A DNA stretch of 64,000 nt from Hippopus hippopus (Eukaryota > Mollusca > Bivalvia > Cardiida > Cardiidae): assembly GCA_946811185.2 (NCBI GenBank), contig OX328099.1:39729299-39793298 (forward strand), in the 5' to 3' direction. The translations under genes were made by a program, and so were the position numbers. Below the pieces are notes generated by a model. It was not told the DNA's origin, ran no database searches, and saw only the letters and a list, made by a program, of their open reading frames with translations. Every line of letters begins with the position of its first letter. The first letter of the stretch is position 1. Positions 19,805 through 28,015 of this stretch are shown piece by piece.

Positions 19805-20458
19805 TCACAATGCAAATTCACAAATGCCCAGAGTTTTCCATTTGTCTTCATGTTCCATAATAACTGCATGCAATTGCTCATTACCCAAATACAATTGATA
19901 TTCACTTTCCATCTCTCTGAATTCACGTATTCCTCTAAATGGAAAAACATGTTTTGTAACGCCTTTTGTTGAAAGGGATGAATATACACTTTCTTCTGTA
20001 ACATCTCTATCAAATAAAATATAGCCTTCCAAGGTATCCACTATTTCCTCATCGTTTTGAATAAATCCTCTTTTGTAGCGTAAGTAAAAGTTAAATAAAA
20101 CTGATTTCATTTTCAGAACGTTCAGAAAGCTTTCTTCTGTTCTTCCTATGATAATAAAGCACCAGCGACTTGTGGATCGGATTTGTTTACCGATAGCACC
20201 GTCTTTCCACCAACAAGATGCTAAATAAGCTTTGAGAACGAGATCTAAATCCGAATCGTCTACCATCATAGCAATAAAGTTGTGTATAGCATACAACTTG
20301 CAGGACGAATCTCCTTTTACAAAACCTTTGTGCAATTTATCTATCCAAAGTTTCACACAGCCGAATTTAATGTAAAGTTGCGTTTGTTCATCGAGCGTAT
20401 GCTGTTGAACGAATTCTCCATAAATCTTTTCACGTAGTTCTATTGGTAAAGGCAGCAT
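19805..20458 (-). CDS. Core gene H, 217-aa protein of unknown function
   Basis: An intact ORF with ATG at 20458. It begins LPLPIELREKIYGEF, which resembles the first helix of an F-box, but the rest of an F-box is not convincing. Trp/Cys-rich and mixed helical segments follow (YLASCWWKDGAIGKQ, GRTEESFLNVLKMK). It starts 66 nt after the polymerase stop on the same strand, so it may be co-transcribed or use a promoter inside the polymerase gene. It is the only minus-strand core gene with no lesion. Confidence 0.65.
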   Translation of the reverse strand: MLPLPIELREKIYGEFVQQHTLDEQTQLYIKFGCVKLWIDKLHKGFVKGDSSCKLYAIHNFIAMMVDDSDLDLVLKAYLASCWWKDGAIGKQIRSTSRWCFIIIGRTEESFLNVLKMKSVLFNFYLRYKRGFIQNDEEIVDTLEGYILFDRDVTEESVYSSLSTKGVTKHVFPFRGIREFREMESEYQLYLGNEQLHAVIMEHEDKWKTLGICEFAL

Positions 20459-20524
20459 AATTTTTCAGTGATATTATTTTGCGTCTTACTCGGACCGTTC
20501 AGTTCAAAACAATGTAACATGGAA

Positions 20525-23500
20525 TTATCTTCTCAACGTTTTATAGCCATAGGGTACAGTGTCAGTATCATTTACAATAACTCTCTTGGTGTATACAGAA
20601 CGAAACGTTTTTGTTTGCGGTTCACTGGTGACCGTTCTATCTCTATGTCTTTTGATTTTACAATCATATTCAATTTTGATTTCTGTAGTGCGATTCAAAG
20701 CACATTTTGAATATGTATCGAAATTCACCACCTGACTTGTACTGTAATGCAAAGTAATCCCCTTCACTTTACATTTGCTTTTCACTTTTCCATCTTTTGT
20801 TTTCATTTTGTAAGCATAATTCTTTGGTCCTAGTCCTCTGAAATGAGTGATTTTACAATCAGGCTCCTCATCAGTCCATTTTCCTAGTCTGATGTTAATA
20901 ATGGGTGGGTTCCATAATTCAGGATCATGAATGTACATGCAACTATCTGTATCGAAATACAGAACTCTATCCTTTAACTTTTCAAGAACGCTGTACAATT
21001 CCAGCCTTGCATAAGCTGTTACGTAGGCTCCTACAATAACATTGGCTGTAGCGTGAGTATCAATATGTTCCAACTTTGTTTCGTAGTTGACCAAGATGAA
21101 TGGACAGTCATCGTCAAAGATTTCTACATGCTTCACAATGAAATTTGGATTGGTGACCAATTCAAAATATTTAGACGGATCGTTGATGTATTCCGTCTAG
21201 GTCATTTTTTCACGCTGGGCTAATTTTCCCCAAAGACAGTTCAACATAATCTTAGCAAAGGATCTTCTCCCAGGATTTTTTTGAATACAACTTGGATCAA
21301 GACGAATACCTTCTGCCTCCTCATATTCACGAATAAACTGTTCTTTTTCTGAATCTGATTGACACCAACTGGGATATCCGCTAGCTTCTTGCTTAATTTT
21401 CAAGAAATTATCCACATAGCCTTTAAAGAACTGATTCGACACAGAATCGAATTGCCAAATTTCATACACATACAATAACCGATAACCACAGTCAAGAGCC
21501 TTAAACAGTTCAAAAGTAACCCAAGTTCCTACCAAAGCCCTCTCTTCTTTGTTATGTCTACAAATGTTTGAATTTTCTTCTGCACATTTCATACAGAGTG
21601 GAAACATCATTTTGTTGTTACAGTGAACTGGGAGAACGGGGTGAAACAAATCATCTGGGGGTAAAACTTTGCATTTAATTATTCCTTCATACTGACGAAT
21701 ATTCTTCACGTCAATATTCTCAGTAGTCAAGATTTTTGGTTGACCTACAGGATAAGATTTGTGTTTGCAAACATAAGGGTACAGAGAACAAATATCAATG
21801 TATTTGATTTCCTTTTTACTTTTTTCCTTGACATCATAGGCAATTTTTATTGCATTACATCTTCCTCCAGACAATCCCTCTCTTGGATCGATGGGATCCC
21901 GATTTGGATACAGGTTTTCAATGAGTTTTTTGTACTCTTTATCCTTCTTCATCTTAGCATCGAATTCATGTTCCCATACGTTATACCCCATTTTTTGGAT
22001 AGCTCCTAAACGTTCAAAAGTACGTTCATACAATTCAGACATCGATCTTCCATTGATGGGATTGATCTGTTTTCGATCTGTATAACATACGGGACAGCCA
22101 TGAACAAATCCCCAAGGAATTGGTAGACAGTGTTTGATTGACGGTGAAATCCGTCTACACTGTATCTTCCGATTTGAACTTCACCACCATTGTTTGCGTG
22201 GCGAATATTGATTCCTTTTTCCATAGCTACGCTCTGGATCCAGCGTATTGCTTTCATGGAAAAGCGACGTCTGGATGCATCTTTACTTGAAATGATAGCT
22301 ATTTGATTTTCAGGCAAATATTTGCTTCGCCAAACCTTGTTACACGCATCGGCAATGGTAATCGCCTCTAGAAATGGGCAAATGCCACCCTGTTCAATAA
22401 ACACTTTTCTGAATTCACCACATCCTCGTCTTAGGATATCAACATCTGACCTACAGTACATTTCCATCCCTTTTTGAAAATTGAATTCCTCATCCCTTTG
22501 AACTTTATCATTATACCAGACTATGAAATTTGACCTGGCGTCTTCAGACATTGAATCGGGTTTGTAATAAGACATATCCAAGTAGGGACCAATGTACAGA
22601 ATTCATCTGTATTTGCCCAGTGAGGAAAGTAACCTTTTTTCATTTCTTGAAGACCAAATGTAGCTGGAAATTTTGCCAAACCGAAGTTCATGAAATTAAA
22701 AGAATCGATCAAACGCACTCCATTCAGTTCTAACTTCATAATGTTATTGCCATTCATGATCAAATTTGGAAGTTTTAGTCCAATTTTGATAACATAGTCA
22801 AGAATAAACTGTCCGTCATAGCCTTTGAAATTATGCGCAATAGCCGTGACTCCTTTATGATGTTCTGAAAAGAGCCAGTTGCAAAATTGACTCAAAGTTT
22901 CCTCACCTTGAAAAATAACTTCTCTTCCTTCTTCAAATTCACTGCATGTGGAACAATGAAAATCTAGTGGTTTATCGATACATTCATCACATGCTCTGTG
23001 TGCAATACAGTAATTCGGGATATGTACCCCTGTGTCTTGTTTGCATTCAAAATCAAAGTAAATGAACAATGGTTTTTTGACTACAGAAGAACTCGTCTTG
23101 TCATCGGTGTTTGTCTTACTTTGGTAAGGCTGAATATAACATTGATGAGAAAAGTCAACAATTTTCTTGCAGATATGACACTTTTTCTATCCATGGCAGA
23201 TATGATTTTTCTTTCTGAGTTGATATTGTTGACCACATTTTAAACAGAGTTTTACTAATTCACAAATGGATTTCTTTTCTTTACCTTGAACATTTCTATG
23301 ATTTGCCAAACATGCAGCACTGAAAAATCGTCTATGACACCCACTGCAAACATATTCTTCTGATTCTGATGGACATTTTCCTTTGCGATAACAACCTTTA
23401 CAGATATTTGAACATGTATGACTTTCCCGTCCCGAGTATCCCACATCACAGAACTCACAATAATATCCACAACTAAGAAAACCTGCAATGGATTTGATGT

Positions 23501-24570
23501 AATCATAGTGGTTTTGATGAAAGTACAAATGTATGATTTTACTATCGTCTTTCACTTCTGGATGTTCAAATACTTTTTCCACTTTTGAATGCTGTTGATG
23601 AACTTTAATGACATAGTCCTTTTCATACAAGAAAGATTGGATTTTTTTGTATTCGTCAATTCCTGCAGATTGGGTTGACGAAACTCCAGCTTCATTCAAC
23701 AGTTTCTCAGCTTCAGTCTTTTGAAGTATTCTGTCTGATTTTCTGATGCATAACCATCTTCTATACCATGCTTTGGTGTTTTCACGTTCACTGTAGCAAA
23801 TGTCCACCACAACTGCTCTTGCAAATCATAGGTGATCATGATTGTTAATTTGAATAATAGATTTTTTCTTCCGGGCAAAAACCTTTGAATCCAGTTCTGA
23901 TGATCTTTTTCTCCCGTTACCGCTTGGAGGTATTGTATGTGAAATGTCAAATGTCATGAATCCATCGTTCAAGACGAAATCTGTATTCGCCTTTCAGCTG
24001 TTCTGTAGGTAGAAAGGGAATATGAATCCCTATTTTCAATGAAGGGTGGTTGATACTAATTCCAATCATATCCGTCGGTTCAGCATTTAACTTTTGAATG
24101 ATTTGATGGGTAACTTCATCAAATAATCCGATCAGTTGATTGGGTGGTAATTCTTCAAATTTCTTAAAAGACGCCATCAACAGATGTGATTCTGTTCTAA
24201 ATTTCCTCGATTTCTTTTTTCCCTTCTCCGTTAAGTCATACAGACTTTTCATGTCTAAAGTAGTGTTGTTACTTTCTTCTTTTGGGTCCTCAATCAATTT
24301 TTTCGAGGAAATATCATCTTCACTTTCACTTTTCATGATCGTTTTTTTCTTAGGTGTTTCATCTTCACTTTCACTTTTCACGTTCATTTTTTTCGAGGAG
24401 ATTTTATCTTCACTGTCACTTTCTACGATCATTTTTACAGGTTTTTTCTTGGGTGAAGAGAAATCGTCTTCACTGTCACTTCCTTCTTTTTTCATTTTTT
24501 TTGGTGGTGAAAATGACTCATCGTCACTTTCGCTGTCTGAATAGGGTACTATTCTTTTTCTTTTACCCAT
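20525..24570 (-). pseudogene. Protein-primed family B DNA polymerase (pPolB), degraded
   Basis: About 1,350 codons from ATG 24570. Order: an acidic/basic low-complexity N-terminus (SDSE repeats); a Cys/His zinc cluster (about 23190-23480); exonuclease motifs FDFEC (about 23050), HNFKGYDGQF (about 22820) and YCRSDVD (about 22450); F.HGCPVCY (about 22090); motif A DICSLYP (about 21785); motif B NCLWGK (about 21235); motif C YFDTDS (about 20950). This is the DNA_pol_B_2 family of Polintons and adenoviruses, which replicates linear DNA from a protein primer. Lesions: frameshifts near 23952, 22592 and 22108; in-frame TGA 23826-23828, TAG 23187-23189 and TAG 21197-21199. All catalytic motifs remain legible, so decay is fairly recent. 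Confidence 0.92.
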
Positions 24571-24620
24571 CGTTTATGTCTGAATGTAAGACAATGACAC
24601 GGTAAGTCAGAAAACTCGGC

Positions 24621-24657
24621 ATTTTATAGAGCCTTTCAGCTCGATAGTGTATAAATA
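24621..24657. promoter_or_regulatory. Divergent core promoter (pPolB left, CCHC gene right)
   Basis: TATAAAAT (-) at 24621-24628 and TATAAATA (+) at 24650-24657 lie only 21 bp apart and face opposite ways. Neither AAAGTAGGTCA nor the arm CCAAT boxes occur here, so core and arm genes use different promoter types. Confidence 0.75.
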
Positions 24658-24725
24658 GAGACGATAGCTACGAAATCTATATCATTCTTCTGATCAACTT
24701 CAGACAGTACAGTTGATAAAAAATA

Positions 24726-25583
24726 ATGAGCGAGTTTAAGCTACAAAATACATCGCTGATCGGAAAGATGATGTATCTGTACGTTAACCCATACACCCAC
24801 GATTACGAGATCAGCAATGTTCCGTCAAAGTATCAACTTCAACATATCGGGAACTATGTGGGATCATTTTTATCCCATCAACATGTAACAGAAAAAGACG
24901 TTTACCGTATTATCAGTTACAGAGTTTTGAATCAAGCAGCGATCAAAAAACGATATGAACCGGATGGAAAGAGAAAAGATATTTGTTTTACATGCAACAA
25001 ACCAGGACACTGGGCTAGAAATTGTCCAGAAAAAGAAAAGCAGACAGAAACAGTCGTTTTTGTCTATGTGAACCCACGCAGTCACGATATCAAAATTTCA
25101 CCAACAATGGGATTTTGTGGTGAATTTCAGAACATGAAATTCGTTGGTGTTCTGAAATCATTCTGCAACGAAAATAAATGGAAAACAAGCTCACTACAGA
25201 CTACAAGATCATCGGATGATAATCAGATCGAAAATATGCAGATTGACAACACGACTATCAGCGATACAGAGATCTGTAAAATAACAGAACAGATAGAGAA
25301 AAAAATATCTACAAACGATAATCTAAGAAAACAACCAACTTTGGAACTAAAAAACAACGAACTTTCTTCAGAGGAGACTCTTTCAACCAAAGAGGAGAAA
25401 AAGCAGAACAATGAAAAAAGAGAAAGCGAGAAAAAAAAGAAGTGTTTCTTTTGCAAATCAAAAAAACATGGGGATAAAATCTGGACCTGTCCAGATATGG
25501 TATTAAAAAATAATGAAAGGGGAAGAAAACGAAAGAGTGAATGTGAATCTGACTTTCCAAAGAAAAAAAGAAAAACACACTGA
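24726..25583 (+). CDS. Core zinc-knuckle protein, 285 aa
   Basis: An intact ORF with ATG at 24726. A canonical CCHC knuckle occupies C87, C90, H95 and C100 (CFTCNKPGHWARNC). A longer variant lies at C240, C243, H248 and C255 (CX2CX4HX6C). The N-terminal phrase YLYVNPYTHDYEIS (17-30) is repeated as FVYVNPRSHDIKIS (112-125), so the protein looks like two copies of a [YVNP..HD..IS + knuckle] module. The second copy carries a Ser/Lys/Glu-rich insert and a bipartite basic tail (GRKRK...PKKKRKTH), a probable nuclear signal. It is likely a single-strand nucleic-acid-binding partner for replication, by inference. It is transcribed divergently from pPolB. Confidence 0.8.
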   Translation: MSEFKLQNTSLIGKMMYLYVNPYTHDYEISNVPSKYQLQHIGNYVGSFLSHQHVTEKDVYRIISYRVLNQAAIKKRYEPDGKRKDICFTCNKPGHWARNCPEKEKQTETVVFVYVNPRSHDIKISPTMGFCGEFQNMKFVGVLKSFCNENKWKTSSLQTTRSSDDNQIENMQIDNTTISDTEICKITEQIEKKISTNDNLRKQPTLELKNNELSSEETLSTKEEKKQNNEKRESEKKKKCFFCKSKKHGDKIWTCPDMVLKNNERGRKRKSECESDFPKKKRKTH

Positions 25584-25745
25584 AAAAAGTTTCAACAAAA
25601 AAGTTCTTGTTGAAAAAACTGTTGCAAAATATTGTTTTAAGTTTTTTAAAAAATGTTTTAACAAAAAAAGGTTGACTTGTTTAAATGTTTTCATTCCAAT
25701 GTTTTTTCACAGTTGATGTCTTGTTTCATTGTACAAAATTGTTTG

Positions 25746-25751
25746 AATAAA
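25746..25751 (+). terminator. AATAAA poly(A) signal for the CCHC gene
   Basis: AATAAA lies 163 nt after the stop, inside the inverted block shared with 19500-19680. No stem-loop occurs on the plus strand here. Confidence 0.7.
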
Positions 25752-25766
25752 AACATATGAAATAAT

Positions 25767-26213
25767 TCAGGGCTTGACTTTTTTTTTCTTCTGACTGTAA
25801 ACTTTTGACTGTAAGCCTTTTGAGAGAAAAAATTGACAATTCAAAAGAAAAGCTCTTTCTTGGGGAATGGTAGCACTGAAAAGGGCTGTTTTTCTCCATT
25901 CACTGGCTGGATAAATTAATTCCATACCAGTGAAGGATACAGCTTCTGTAGCTTCTTTTGCCACCCACGATGCTCGGTAGGTGGCATGAAGTCCTTTAGA
26001 TCGGGGTAAATATTCCCCATCTTGATCTTCGGCGTACGAGTATAAAACTCGTACCCTCGCCTCTCGAAAAAAGCACACAGTGCTTTGATCTTCATCCTCT
26101 TTCTTTCTTCTTCTTTTCTTCTCCATCTCTATGTGCTCCTCCATCTCTTTCTTTTTCTTTTCCTCAGTCTTTGGCTTTCCAAATACCCCACAGAAAAAGC
26201 TGCTGCCTTCCAT
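25767..26213 (-). pseudogene. Arm gene E', diverged homologue of gene E running through its 3' signal
   Basis: The frame opens at ATG 26213, which overlaps the TATA box, so the true start is more likely the ATG at 26144. It shares the charged KKKKEMEEH..EKKRRRKKE helix with gene E, then an unrelated middle, then FTGMELI at the point where E ends. Compared with E the frame is shifted, so the ORF reads through the damaged stem-loop (25872-25887) to 25767, and its last about 50 codons are former non-coding DNA. The copy is probably non-functional, or encodes a protein with an altered C-terminus. Confidence 0.55.
25872..25887 (-). terminator. Damaged histone-type stem-loop of gene E'
   Basis: The plus strand reads AGCACTGAAAAGGGCT: one C-to-A change at 25875 breaks a central stem pair. 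The CAAGAAAGA-like downstream block is still present. It is the only damaged stem-loop of eleven, and it belongs to the gene with a wrecked reading frame. Confidence 0.75.
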
Positions 26214-26416
26214 TTTTTATACGTTTGCAGGGGGATTGACCTACTTTGACTCAGGATTAACGTTTGTCCAATCGAATCGTTCGTTATATCATTACACATT
26301 TTGATTGGACAACGTTAACCCAACTGCATTTTCCTCTATGCAAAACACTATTCTCAGTGATCATAGTTAAAATACTTTTGTAGTCACTATTTTTATAGCT
26401 CTGTAGACTATAAAAG
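26213..26416. promoter_or_regulatory. Divergent arm promoter (E' left, F right)
   Basis: TATAAAAA (-) at 26213-26220, AAAGTAGGTCA (-) at 26237-26247 with an overlapping AP-1 TGACTCA (26247-26253), two CCAAT motifs, and TATAAAAG (+) at 26409-26416 for gene F. Confidence 0.7.
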
Positions 26417-26478
26417 ACAATCGCAAAACACATTCATTCGGAACTCAACTGCTGTAGAGTTAAAACCAAATCAGCACA

Positions 26479-26619
26479 ATGTTTGGACTAACAATTTTAC
26501 TTACATTGCTGTACTGGATAGAAGAAAGAGAACGCCTTAGACGTATAAGGCGTGAAGTTGAGCATCTATTCCAAGTAATAAATGCGATGGAAAATAGGAG
26601 AATAAAGAGAAGAGGTTAA
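26479..26619 (+). CDS. Arm gene F, 46-aa membrane-anchored basic peptide
   Basis: ATG at 26479, stop TAA at 26619. The N-terminus MFGLTILLTLLYWI is a short hydrophobic segment, followed by a basic helix (ERERLRRIRREVEHLF) and an IKRRG end. The TATA box is 63 nt upstream and the histone-type stem-loop begins 23 nt downstream, which is what supports so short an ORF. A small type I- or III-like membrane protein is inferred. No homologue is recognised and the left arm has none. Confidence 0.68.
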   Translation: MFGLTILLTLLYWIEERERLRRIRREVEHLFQVINAMENRRIKRRG

Positions 26620-26641
26620 AAAAAAGTGAATCTGTACAAAC

Positions 26642-26657
26642 AGCCCTTTTAAGGGCT
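26642..26657 (+). terminator. Histone-type 3' stem-loop of gene F (UUUA loop)
   Basis: AGCCCT-TTTA-AGGGCT then ACCCAACACCACGAAAAGA. This is the only copy with a UUUA loop; the stem is perfect and the ACCCA flank canonical. Confidence 0.87.
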
Positions 26658-26910
26658 ACCCAACACCACGAAAAGATCTATCTTTCCTCAAATTTTGTCA
26701 ATTTTCAGTCAAAAGACTTTCAGTCAAAGAGTTACACTCAAAAAAGCCTTCTAATTTTCACTTTTTGTCTAGGTCGAATGAATGCTTTTCTACTTCATTC
26801 AAAATAGATCTGTTCTAAAGAGATTTTTCCACATATGTATGCATTAAGCTTTTTTCTCAGAACTTTGCTCAGGATACTTTCTTCCAGGTTCGCGCTCTTA
26901 ATTCTAAGTC

Positions 26911-26943
26911 AAAGTAGGTCAATCCCCTGTAAACGTATAAAAG
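26911..26943 (+). promoter_or_regulatory. Arm promoter module (gene G)
   Basis: AAAGTAGGTCA at 26911-26921 and TATAAAAG at 26936-26943, only 14 bp apart. The 5' UTR that follows matches that of gene B. Confidence 0.75.
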
Positions 26944-27016
26944 TCGTCGATTTTCCAAATAATAAATCATTCGACACTCAGCTCTCGAATAGCACGGTTA
27001 AGTGTTAACGAAAAAA

Positions 27017-27316
27017 ATGGACCAAATGAATCATCGACTTATTGAGGCTCTCCGAGTCTTTCTGATTGGTGGTGATCAAGTACTGATACTAAAGAACAGG
27101 ATTGAAGAGAATAGAATACAACTAGAACAAATATCACGCACATACGTAGATCTTGGTGAGAAAATAGTCGAACTAGTACTAGAGACAACACCTGACATTA
27201 TCTTGGTTGATGTGGAACTCGGGAGACGGATTACTTTTAATAATGGAGCAATGACAATCACGAAAAGAGTCGGAGCATGTCCAATCTGCCATGCAAATTT
27301 TGGATGTTGTCATTAA
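27017..27316 (+). CDS. Arm gene G, 99-aa coiled-coil protein with C-terminal CPxC motif
   Basis: ATG at 27017 (an upstream in-frame GTG was rejected). The first two thirds are helical and heptad-like (ILKNRIEENRIQLEQISRTY), followed by a hydrophobic IVELVLETTPDIILVDVEL and a C-terminal CPICHANFGCCH. The tail matches the CPxCx4GC ending of gene A. Gene G sits between 5' and 3' UTRs almost the same as those of gene B but has a different coding region. The function is unknown. Confidence 0.72.
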   Translation: MDQMNHRLIEALRVFLIGGDQVLILKNRIEENRIQLEQISRTYVDLGEKIVELVLETTPDIILVDVELGRRITFNNGAMTITKRVGACPICHANFGCCH

Positions 27317-27346
27317 AAGATGGAAAACATTCCAACACAGAAAAAC

Positions 27347-27362
27347 AGCCCTTTTCAGGGCT
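27347..27362 (+). terminator. Histone-type 3' stem-loop of gene G
   Basis: AGCCCT-TTTC-AGGGCT, 30 nt after the stop, then AACCCAACACCACGAAAAGA, as in gene B. Confidence 0.87.
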
Positions 27363-27495
27363 AACCCAACACCACGAAAAGATCTTTCTTTTCGAATTGT
27401 CAATTTTCCCTCTAAAGAGTTACACTTAATAACATATAGCATTTAAACCCCCTCTTCATCGAGGGTGCTTTCGCCCGGGGACGCGCTCTTAATTC

Positions 27496-27637
27496 TGAGT
27501 CAAAGTAGGTCAATCCTAGTTCTGACGAGAGGAATAACGGTGTCCAATCGATTCGTTCGTTATATCATTACACATTTTGATTGGTCACCGTTAATTTTGA
27601 ACCAAAGTAGGTCAATCCTCCCACCAGCTTATAAAAG
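27496..27637 (+). promoter_or_regulatory. Arm promoter module (gene A right)
   Basis: AP-1 TGAGTCA overlaps AAAGTAGGTCA at 27496-27512. A CCAAT motif and a second AAAGTAGGTCA at 27604-27614 follow, then TATAAAAG at 27630-27637, 31 nt before the ATG. Confidence 0.78.
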
Positions 27638-27667
27638 CCGACGATTTTTTCACTATTCAATTGAACG

Positions 27668-27979
27668 ATGGAAGATCTTCAGAAGTCAGTTCAAAACTTA
27701 ATGAGAGCGGTATCCACCCTCTCATTGAAATTAGAGAGGATTAACAACCAGCTCAACCACTTGATGACAGAGGAAGAAAGGCTACCATCACCACCAATAT
27801 CGGCATCGGTAGCGAACGAAAAGAAGGAGTTTGTCATCCCAGTGACAGAATGCTGGGATGACGACAATGAGCCGGCGTTCTCTCTCCACTTTAACCTGGA
27901 CGAGACGGAATTGAGGAGGCTAAAGAGGCGGACAGCAAGCAGCTGTCCAGCCTGCAGAAAAGTTGGAGGTTGTGCCTAA
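27668..27979 (+). CDS. Arm gene A, right copy, 103 aa (intact)
   Basis: ATG at 27668. The N-terminal helix (VSTLSLKLERINNQLNHLM) looks like a coiled coil. Then come a Pro/Ser linker, an acidic ECWDDDNEP patch, FNLDETELRRLKRR, and a C-terminal CPACRKVGGC motif that may hold a metal in a dimer. The left copy (14129-14557) has a premature stop and an extra insert. The stop codon lies in the loop of an 11-bp hairpin (27964-27994). The role is unknown; position at both termini makes it the outermost gene of the element. Confidence 0.75.
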   Translation: MEDLQKSVQNLMRAVSTLSLKLERINNQLNHLMTEEERLPSPPISASVANEKKEFVIPVTECWDDDNEPAFSLHFNLDETELRRLKRRTASSCPACRKVGGCA

Positions 27980-27994
27980 AAAACACAACCTCCA
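27964..27994 (+). promoter_or_regulatory. Stop-codon hairpin of gene A (right)
   Basis: TGGAGGTTGTG pairs perfectly with CACAACCTCCA, and the TAA at 27977-27979 is in the 9-nt loop. The histone-type stem-loop starts 6 nt later. Confidence 0.6.
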
Positions 27995-27999
27995 CAAAC

Positions 28000-28015
28000 A
28001 GCCCTTTTCAGGGCT
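28000..28015 (+). terminator. Histone-type 3' stem-loop of right gene A
   Basis: AGCCCT-TTTC-AGGGCT, 20 nt after the stop, then ACCATTCCACACGAAAGAG. Confidence 0.87.

Noticed and set aside
15278..24570. Stop-codon recoding (TAG/TGA readthrough) to explain the interrupted B and pPolB frames
   Set aside because: pPolB also has frameshifts, and the neighbouring genes H and CCHC use normal stops, so decay is the simpler reading.
14582..27701. Repeated ORFs starting MLSPGNALLILSQSRSIL (near 14582, 15938, 17453 and 27465)
   Set aside because: They run through the repeated promoter modules, including the TATA boxes, and exist only because that DNA is repeated.
14093..28015. Stem-loops as bacterial-type intrinsic terminators
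   Set aside because: The A/T-rich run lies upstream of the hairpin in the sense direction, the setting is a eukaryotic genome, and the flanks match histone signals. A hairpin-type poly(A) rule as in giant viruses was considered, but it does not explain the ACCCA flank and CAAGAAAGA block.
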